From: Brachionus manjavacas
Taxonomy: Eukaryota > Rotifera > Eurotatoria > Ploima > Brachionidae
Length of the DNA stretch: 64,000 nucleotides
Reading direction: 5' to 3'
NCBI GenBank assembly: GCA_019054805.1
Contig: JAHQIY010000006.1
Location: 2,418,001 to 2,482,000 of the forward strand
A model generated the notes under the pieces. It worked only from the letters and a program-made list of their open reading frames with translations, did not search any database and was not told where the DNA came from. This document shows positions 56,700 to 64,000 of this stretch, one piece after another; positions within the stretch are counted from its first letter, which is position 1; each line of letters starts with the position of its first letter. The translations under genes were made by a program, and so were the position numbers.

Positions 56700-57100
56700 A
56701 TTCTATCCTAGTGGATAATGGGTCTGATGAGGACATCACTGTGTATGTACTCGGTTCGCTGTGCAGTTGCATGCACTCGTCTGAATCAGTAGACGATGCG
56801 CATGTTGAGCGCAGGCGAGACCGTGCATACACTCGTTCCCTGCACACTGACATGTGCTCGTCTTAATGAATAGGCGAACCACATGTTGTATGCATTTTGC
56901 GCTTATTACGCTTGCGACATGATAATGTTGCTTGCGCATTATGCGGCTAGCAATTAATGCAAATTGCTAAATTTTATTAAGTATTTTTTAATTTGTATTT
57001 TTATATACATATTTCTTTTTATATATATAATGTGATTTTTATTTCCGCCCGGTGTCCAGTCTACGACGACAACCGGGCCCGGTTTTCTTTTTAGATTAAT
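56700..57100. repeat. GC-rich hairpin repeat tract, unknown
   Basis: An island of GC-rich sequence with two related units. TCGTCTGAATCAGTAGACGA (about 56778-56797) and TCGTCTTAATGAATAGGCGA (about 56859-56878) each fold into a hairpin, and each is bordered by CATG-containing short inverted repeats. Downstream are TTGCGCTTATTACGCTTGCG and a 14-bp perfect palindrome AACCGGGCCCGGTT (57071-57084) followed by a T-run and AATAAA. It could be a terminal repeat of an unknown element or a structured RNA. A 67-codon minus frame across it is Cys/His-rich only because of the repeats. Confidence 0.45.
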
Positions 57101-57265
57101 AAATTCAAAAACTTAATTAAACAATTGTTCACTTCATTTCAATGGGGAGGCGTTCATCTCCTTTTCAAGTACCTTTTTGAGCAACGGCTACGATCTTTTA
57201 CCCATTTAACCATTAAGGAACAAATTTTCAATTTTTAAATAAATTAATTAAGCGATTATTTAATT

Positions 57266-59480
57266 AGTAGTAGTAGTAGTAGTTTTGACTGTAGCTGGCT
57301 AGCCAGCGAGTGTGCTGATAAGGCACACTATGACAGCTGATGTGATTGATTGCTACTCATCCAGCAATCAATGCCTGCTTTAAAGCTGTTAACATTGGGG
57401 GCTTCAACTAATTGATTTGGCAGTGAGTTCCATATGTTAGCGGTTCTGTTGAAAAAAAAGTTATCTCTATGTTGGAGCCTCGAAATTTCTTTGTGATATT
57501 TGAAGCAGTGACCTCTTTCTTGGATTTTGGTGACATTATAATTGTTACTTTTTTCAACCAATTCTATTAAATGCATGAACTTGTATAGTTGAATTAGATA
57601 ACCTCTTTTTCTTCTTTACACCAGATCTGGAATGTTCAAGGTCCTCAATCTGCTTTCAGGTTACGGTTTGTTTCTAATTGAAGAAACAAATTTCGTAGCT
57701 CTGCGTTGAATCCTTTCAAGATTCTCACAGTCTGACTTAAACAAATGTAGATCATATAGGCACAGCAAATTCCAAAAGAGAAGAACAAAAGTTAAATGAT
57801 CTAAATAACTCACGATCAAAACGAACGAATGATTTCCTGATGCGACCCAACATTCAATTTGCTGGTAGCCTCTATTACTTGATTTTTCCATTTAAGATTT
57901 GTATTGATGATAACTCCAAGATCTCTTTCGGTTACAGACGTTAATAAATTAGGGCAATTCTTTGTTTTTATGACCGTAATGCATAACCACACATTTTGAT
58001 GTGTTGAAGAGAAGAAGCCAATCTTGAGTCCACTTGAAAATTAAATCCAAATCTTATTGTAGTTTTACTGCGCTTATTTCTGATATCGTTTGCGAGAATA
58101 TTTTTGTATCATCTGCATACATTTTGACAACATTCTCTATTCCTTTTGGTAGATCATTGATATTCAAAACGAACAATAGTGGACCAATCACTAACCCTTT
58201 TGGTACACCGCTAAAAATCTCAACCCAATCCGACAAAATTTTACCTTGAACAACTCGTTGTCTTCTATTTTTCAAGAAAGCTTCAATCCATTATAGTGTA
58301 AGACTATCAAAGCCATACGCTTCCAATTTAGCCATTAGTCGTTTCTGTGGAACAGTATCAAATGATTTTGCAAAATCTAGCAGAATTGAATCAACAGGAT
58401 TACTTTTGTTTAGACTCATTGAGATGAAATCTAGAGTTTTCAGAAGATTAGATGTACATGACTTTTTCTTGACAAATCCATGCTGTTTTTTAGAAATAAT
58501 ATTGTTCTAATAAAGATAGTCTTCCATATTGGTTCTTATTATGCTAATCATAATTTTGCACGGAATTGAAGTTAAAGATACAAGACGATAATTACTGGCC
58601 GTTGATTAATCACCTTTTTTAAACAATGGAGTAATATTTGCTGATCTGAATTGTATTGGAAGCTGACTATTAGATAAAGACTTTCTGAAAATTAAAGTTA
58701 AAGGAACAATAAAGGCTTCTGCACAGTTTTTTAGCAATAGCGGATGAAGCTTGTCTACATCACATGATTTATTTTGATTTAGGTCTTTTAATTTTTTAAA
58801 ACCACTTCATAACTAATATCATTTGGTTTAATGTCAATATATTCTGAAAAGTTTTCATTAAGTTCAGCTACAAAAGGTGGAAACCCTCCATCTTGTTCAA
58901 TAACAAAAACATCTTGAAAAATTTTTTTTTGGTTGATTTGATATCTCTTACGGTTCTTGCGTTAATTCATTGTTGACTTCTTTAATGCTTTGATTGATTC
59001 TCTGATTACTTGTTGATCATTTAGATATTTGTATAATAATTTTGGATTCTTTTTAGCTTTTTCCACTAAATTTTGTTCATAAGTTAGTCTGGCTCTTTTT
59101 ATTTCCGAAGAAACTCATTTACAGATGAGTTTGTAATCCTTATAAAGATTCATATCCTTCCGGTTACATGAACAGTTCCTGTATCTAAGATTTTTCTTAT
59201 TCCTAATTAAGATCTTTAGATCATCTTTTATCCAAGGTTTTGAGATAATTTTCTTTTTAGAGCCATCCGTCACTAGAATCGATTACTAGCTTCGCTGACA
59301 TAGAAAATAAACTCATTGCACATTTCCTGAATATTTGAATTCTCAAACAAGTTAATCCGATCAATATTTGATAAAAAATCAGAAATTTTTTCAAAGTCAG
59401 CTTTACTATAATAAAATTTTTTAATAAAATGTGATTCTTTATTAACCTTGTTTTTGAGAACAAAATTGAAAAAGATTATT
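57266..59480 (-). mobile_element. Decayed CR1/Jockey-type LINE
   Basis: Minus strand, 3' end marked by (ACT)n (TAG run at 57266-57283). Fragments in order from the right: a linker with NENFSEYIDIKPNDISYEVV near 58800; RT pieces MDLSRKSHVHLIF and ILLDFAKSFD-like near 58370; NRRQRVVQGKILSDW, FSGVPKGLVIGPLLF, KMYADDTKIFS (58054-58275); ENLERIQRRATKFVSSIRNK (about 57661); and a C-terminal RDNFFFNRTANIWNSLPNQL (about 57420). Many stops and frameshifts. The same tail type as the 34-kb LINE suggests one lineage. Confidence 0.8.
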
Positions 59481-59591
59481 AAATTTTTCTTTTGGACAAA
59501 ATAAACTTAGTTTTTACAAACTGATTTCATTCTATAAAAATTAGTGAAAAGTTGAAAAACAAATAAAAAAAGAAAGAAAACAAAAGGGTTA

Positions 59592-60092
59592 TCCCTAAAA
59601 CATGGTTCTGGATCTCCGGACCCGGATCGCCGGATTAGGTCCCTAAAACACGGATATATTTTCCGGATTAAACTGTGATTCTAAAACACGGATCGTTTTT
59701 ACTAATTTTTTCGGACCCTAAAACACAGATCCGAATTGAAAAAAATTGAAAAAGACAATTTAAAATCAACACTTTTTGAAATTGTAACTATTAGTCCTTC
59801 AGTTTCAGTTGATACCCTAGGACTACAGAATGGTTTGAGTTCGGGTCAAACTCAATTACAATTAAGTGAGTTAAGAAATTAAAAAAAAAAAGACAAGCGT
59901 TACTTGTTACTTGTTTTGGTCAACAAAGAGTTTGATTTCAGCGGTAAAATAAAAGAAGATATGTTGCTTACAATGCCTGAAGATGTTCCATATGGTGCTT
60001 TAAATAAATTTCTATTTTGAAACATGACATTTTAAATCCGGATCCGTAATTTAGGCATTAAAAATCGGGAAAATATATCCGTGTTTTAGGGA
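59592..60092. mobile_element. MITE with TCCCTAAAACACGG ends, 501 bp
   Basis: The ends TCCCTAAAACATGG and, inverted, TCCCTAAAACACGG are flanked by TA on each side, so it may be of Tc1/mariner type with TA duplication. The left part holds four direct copies of CCCTAAAACACGGAT-like units (about 59592, 59641, 59690, 59709), mixed with CCGGATC palindromes. The right part also has ATCCGGATCC. Non-coding. Confidence 0.75.
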
Positions 60093-61157
60093 TAACTAAA
60101 GAAAAGTAAGTTCAAAAGAAAATTTAATAAAAGAGGAAAAACGAAGGTTTAATCATCACAAAAATTCTTTAAAACAGGATTTATATGTGATATATGACCA
60201 TCAAGTATCAATTGACCCTTCTATTGATTTACAATGAGTAACAAATACTTCGAGACACTCATGAAAATGCAGTCGTTTCATCCATCCACTCTTTGACATG
60301 GATTGACAATGAACTTATTTTTTATTCATGAATAATTTATTCTTTAGCATATAAAGTGTCCTTTTGTATCCTTTTGTATCCTTTTGCATCCTTACCTTTA
60401 CAACGTCTTGAACTTTGTCGTTTTTGGTATAAACAAGTTACATAAAAAAACGGGGTCTGGAGTAGAGCCCTGGTTTAGGAAATCAGGTTAATTAAAAAAA
60501 GAGAGGAATTTTTTATATTTGTTTTATTAACAGGAAACAATGTAAAAATTACTTACAAAAGTAAAAAATAGTACACAAAAGCACAGAATATCTCCTCATC
60601 AAGAAAAGTGCGCAAAAAGACACTAAAGAATATTTAAAAGATGATAAGATCATTGTCTATAGCTCCTTTTTGAACAATTTTAGAAGCAATTTTCTGGCCT
60701 TACATCATTGATTGCGTCTTTTAGATCTTGATCAGTATATGTTTTTTTTTAAATTGAATTTCTTCATTTTGTGAAATATTTAGCTTTTAAAAATTTTCTT
60801 TTTTGTTTTTAATTTATGAAATAATCACTTTTATGAGAGCGAGAGAGAGAAAGTTTATTTTTAGTTTAGCTTCGCTGCATAAGCTTCTTGTAACAAGTTT
60901 AAACTCGGACTTGTAAAAATAATGCTGATTTAATAAACTCTTAAAAACAAAATTTCAAAAATTAAGCGAAATTTTTACAAATTTTTTTCGAAAATTTTGC
61001 GATTTATTTTCGAAAGTTTTAGATTTTGTTTTCTACTTTAAATAAATTTGTCAACATATTTTTAGTTTAATTTGTCATCCAGAAAAGAAAATATTTTAAC
61101 TGTTAGTTAATTGGTATATTTGTCAATCAATTATTTTATTAATTAGCTTAGCTTATA
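60093..61157. other. Intergenic with a short tandem repeat
   Basis: CCTTTTGTAT is repeated three times around 60360-60395. Otherwise AT-rich with no gene recognised; (GA)n short run near 60838-60850. Confidence 0.45.
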
Positions 61158-61720
61158 ATGTGGTTTTTTGTCAATAAATTACTGAGAAACAGAATACTGA
61201 ACCAAAAAGGAATCAAGTTTATTGGTATTAAATTTGATTCTAAGTTAAATTTTGATAAACTAGTTGGCGAAATTAAAGAACGCTGCAAAAGACTAAATAT
61301 TATTAAGATAATGTCAAACAAAAAATGGGGTCTTAATCAAAGCACATTAGGAAATTTAAATAAATCTTAGGTCGGATCAATTTTAGACTATTCTTTTCCT
61401 AGCTTGAATTCATTTTCAGAAAATAATATCAAAAAACTACAAGCAATTCAGAATACAACAGTAAGATCTATCCTTAAGTTAAAATATGATACTCCCTCCA
61501 ACATCGTTCCTCATGAAGCTTTTAATAAACTTAAATTACTAACAGTCTCGAAACGGCTTTTTGAGTTGAGTGAGAGATAAGTTGGGACAGGACTGAGTCA
61601 TTTTATTCCATTGATTGTCAGACTAGTGAAGGAATACAAACAAAGTTTCGAATCAAGATATATTGAATACCCAACTCCATTGTGTAATTGCTGCCTTACT
61701 ATTTCCTCTTTTTTTCTGAA
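61158..61720 (+). pseudogene. LINE reverse-transcriptase 3' fragment
   Basis: Plus-strand frames: GIKFIGIKFDSKLNFDKLVG, EIKERCKRLNIIKIMSNKKW, a stop, then VGSILDYSFPSLNSF, IKKLQAIQNTTVRSILKLKY and LLTVSKRLFELSER. This is the post-RT thumb/connection region of a Jockey-like LINE (KxLGIxFDxKL..I..+..+..R...+..L.....WG). A family distinct from the other three here. Confidence 0.7.
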
Positions 61721-62039
61721 GCTTCAACTATGTAAACATGTGTAACAATTAGAAAACTATTTCAATATTTGTCTTTTAACTTTCTTTACATTTTTTTAAA
61801 ACTATTTACTTTATTTTAATTTTTATTTTTTTATGAAGGAGCTCTAGCTCGGTACAAAAAACAAATAAAAAATAAAAATAATTATAGTTTTTTCTGTCAG
61901 ACCATTAAATGATGTTACCTGGAATAGCAAAAATATCATTTTGCTTTAAATATCATTCTACAATAACTAACCAAAACCGCAGAATCTACATCTACCACAG
62001 AATCTACGCAGAAATTTATTCATCCGTGATTCTGACTGA

Positions 62040-62131
62040 TGGATTGCCGATGTCAATTACTTTACTTTTTTTTGAAAAAAAAGTCATGACTTTGACTTGA
62101 CTTGAGATTTGTGACCTTTAAAACAACTCTG
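62040..62131. mobile_element. Lone end of hAT MITE family
   Basis: AAGTCATGACTTTGACTTGA followed by a right terminus ending AAAACAACTCTG, like the inverted CAGAGTTGTTT end of the elements at 3746 and 63593. The opposite end was not found. Confidence 0.5.
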
Positions 62132-62565
62132 ATTTAATCTTGTAGTGGATAAAAATCCATTAAAAATCTAATAAAGTGTACTAAGAAAATTTTAAATATT
62201 TTTTATATTATCAATGGAGTTTGTTTCTGAAAAGCTTTGTTAAAATTCAATTTCCTTTTTGAATTTTATCGAGAAAAGAAAATTAAGGTTTATAGTAAAC
62301 TTTAGATTTCAAAAATTTTAAATATACTCATATTAAAACAAAATAATATTTTTTTAACTGATTATAAAATTCAAAAAAACTAAAAAAAGAACTACAATAT
62401 TAGTAATTTTTATCTTGAGGGAGAATTAAAAAATGTGCTAAAAATCAATTTTTTTAAAAATTTTCTTTTTTTTTAAATAAAAAATTCTTACTAGATAAAA
62501 ATTAAAAAAATTAATATCAACAAAATTTATTACTAAAAAATCAAAAAATTAGAGATTTAAAATTT
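62132..62565. other. Intergenic, nothing recognised
   Basis: AT-rich 3' flank of B9D1. Confidence 0.4.
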
Positions 62566-63362
62566 TTAAAAACGAGGCGTTTGACTTATCATACTCTGTT
62601 CGGGGTTAAAGCCAAGAGTTTGAGTTAAATTTCCTAAGGTAGTGTTATTCATCTCTATCATTTGATTGCCTATATTTGTATTTGAATCATTTTTGTTAGT
62701 CAAATAACCAACTTTTTTCATATCTTTGGTCACTATGTTAAAGCTAAGGTTTAAGAAGCCTTGCGATCTCACTCTTGTTACTTCACGACCTTCTCCATGT
62801 GCAAGAACTCTCGGATCTATATATTCAGGTCGTCGGCCTTGGGACCATGCAAAAAATTTCTGCAACAACGATGTAGATTCTGGCACGAATAGGGGAATTT
62901 TTATTTTGTGCTGACCAGGCGATATTGGCAAATGTGTTACTCCATAGCCTCGAATAACTTCTCTGCCCAAAAAATCAGACCCGTAACAACTCACAACCAA
63001 TTGTGGCCCTTTTAAAAATGTTAAAATCATAAATAAAATTCCAAAAATAAATTTACATCCAAATGGACAAGTGCTTTTAAATGTAATGTCTAGTGGAAAA
63101 TTAAAGGCTATTGTCTGTCGATCGTCAATTGATTTGTGACCAATTTGAGTTGAACCCTCTTCTAGCCCTGCTATTTTGTCCCAATCTTGTCCGTGGACAA
63201 AAAAATATTTTATAAATACCTGATCATACTCTGGAATCTTAATAAATCAGCATTATTTCTAAATACTAGACAAAAATTCGAAAACAAATAAGTTATTACC
63301 TCTGCACTCTCAATACTGCCATTTACCATTAATAAAAAGAATGTATTGGTTGTATTTGCCAT
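62566..63362 (-). CDS. B9D1: B9 domain protein 1 (ciliary transition zone)
   Basis: Component of the MKS/B9 complex that gates the ciliary transition zone. Exons 63362-63300, 63237-63057 and 63008-62566, with introns of 62 and 48 bp, join in frame to 228 aa, slightly longer than vertebrate B9D1. Conserved blocks: [51 protein letters not shown], then the B9 core [80 protein letters not shown] and [12 protein letters not shown]. The C-terminal tail after GYLTNK is Asn/Thr-rich and unconserved. Indicates a ciliated animal. Gene appears intact. Confidence 0.94.
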
Positions 63363-63592
63363 AATTAGAATTTTAAATTCTGTTATTTTTCAGTGTGTAG
63401 TTAGAAATTGATAAAATAGATTTGATATTCTAAAGTAATTTGGATATTTTTTGTTCATAAATTTTTAAACGCCCTTGTCCGTATAAAAATTTGAATTTGA
63501 TGGTTTCCATGGTAACATCAAATTTAATTTTAAATTTTTAGTCTTTTAATTAGTTTCTAAAATATTAACAGAAAATTTTGATGAGCCTTAAT

Positions 63593-63791
63593 CAGAGTTG
63601 TTTAAAAGTCACAAGTCTTAAGTCAAGTTCAAGTGAAACAATTTTATTTTTTCATTTTTTTTTAAGTCCAAGTCCATACCGATTTAATCGTGAGTGCATG
63701 GAACGCTAAAAATTCAAATATTAATTTGACTTAAAAATGACTTTTAATTTCAATGACTTTGACTTAATTTGGGACTTTTTAAACAACTCTG
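63593..63791. mobile_element. hAT-type MITE, 199 bp
   Basis: Ends CAGAGTTGTTTAAAAGTC and, inverted, CAGAGTTGTTTAAAAAGTC. The flanking 8-mers GCCTTAAT and GCTTTAAA match at six of eight positions, a decayed target duplication. Non-coding. Confidence 0.75.
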
Positions 63792-64000
63792 GCTTTAAAC
63801 ATCAACAACAACAGCACAAGCCATATCGGAATTATCTTTAGAAGTTATGTAAATTTCGAATGTTGAAAAAGTACCTACAATTTTACGTGAAAGAGATTGT
63901 CCAAAAATCATCAAATATTATTAAATTAGGTACGAATAAAAATATTTTAACGCCTACATAAATTATTTACCCTAAAAATAAAATTTTAAATCTTTTTTTA

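Noticed and set aside
56718-56760. CTGATGAG motif suggesting a hammerhead ribozyme
   Set aside because: No GAAA box with the needed stem II follows in a workable position, and stems I and III cannot be drawn.
56660-57150. Solo LTR of a retrovirus-like element
   Set aside because: No TG..CA ends with matching short target duplication could be placed, and no primer-binding site or gag/pol follows.
61909-62100. 63-codon plus-strand ORF
   Set aside because: Ends inside the terminal repeat of a MITE and has no recognisable domain; likely chance.
1-64000. CRISPR array or other prokaryotic system
   Set aside because: Spliceosomal introns, animal gene families and LINE/MITE content show eukaryotic nuclear DNA; no regularly spaced direct repeats of the CRISPR type exist.

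Overview
This is AT-rich animal nuclear DNA with very compact genes. Most introns are 39-62 bp, with GT..AG ends, and the proteins are clearly metazoan: a DEG/ENaC channel, an ENT nucleoside transporter, a STEAP reductase, the ciliary transition-zone protein B9D1, ACSF2 and a DDX5-type helicase. Gene style, base composition and transposon mix would fit a small invertebrate such as a monogonont rotifer. Nothing in the sequence proves the species, so that is inference.

Layout. 0-22 kb: a decayed LINE, a DEG/ENaC channel (1753-3528), a hAT MITE (3746-3974) and a 1.1-kb hAT element (4462-5584), tRNase Z short form ELAC1 (5825-7124), a decayed MULE, phosphonopyruvate decarboxylase (10829-12397), the PLP homeostasis protein PLPBP (13232-16052) with a MULE-type MITE in its last intron, an ENT transporter (18045-19717), and a partial duplicate of PLPBP at 21.1 kb. 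22-27 kb: a DDX5/DDX17-like helicase (22634-26210) whose first exon is a GC-rich island. 26.8-28.6 kb: fragments of a mariner transposase, a Gly-rich RNA-binding protein tail and LINEs.

28.6-49.6 kb is the most unusual part. Five intact, near-identical tRNA-Ile(AAT) genes sit at the ends of 570-700-bp palindromic units. Each unit has a second tRNA-Ile, intact or degenerate, in inverted orientation at its other end. These units alternate with about 510-bp long-terminal-inverted-repeat elements. The combined block is repeated in inverted and direct orientation. One copy is split by a LINE and, separately, by a MULE with a clean 10-bp target duplication. Two unrecognised multi-pass membrane protein genes (32585-33439, 46290-47207) and a second LINE (34123-37319, itself split by a 715-bp element with a 9-bp target duplication) lie among them.

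49.6-64 kb: an intronless STEAP-family metalloreductase, a mitochondrial ACSF2-type acyl-CoA synthetase whose AMP-binding signature is split over 13- and 12-nt microexons, a GC-rich hairpin-repeat tract, another LINE, a 501-bp MITE with iterated CCCTAAAACACGG motifs, LINE remnants, B9D1 (62566-63362) and a hAT MITE.

The host genes do not form one pathway. They serve tRNA maturation (ELAC1), PLP homeostasis, phosphonate metabolism, lipid activation, nucleoside transport, metal reduction, cilia and RNA processing. Exon maps were built by hand from splice consensus, frame continuity and recalled family patterns. All homology statements are recognition by eye, not search results.
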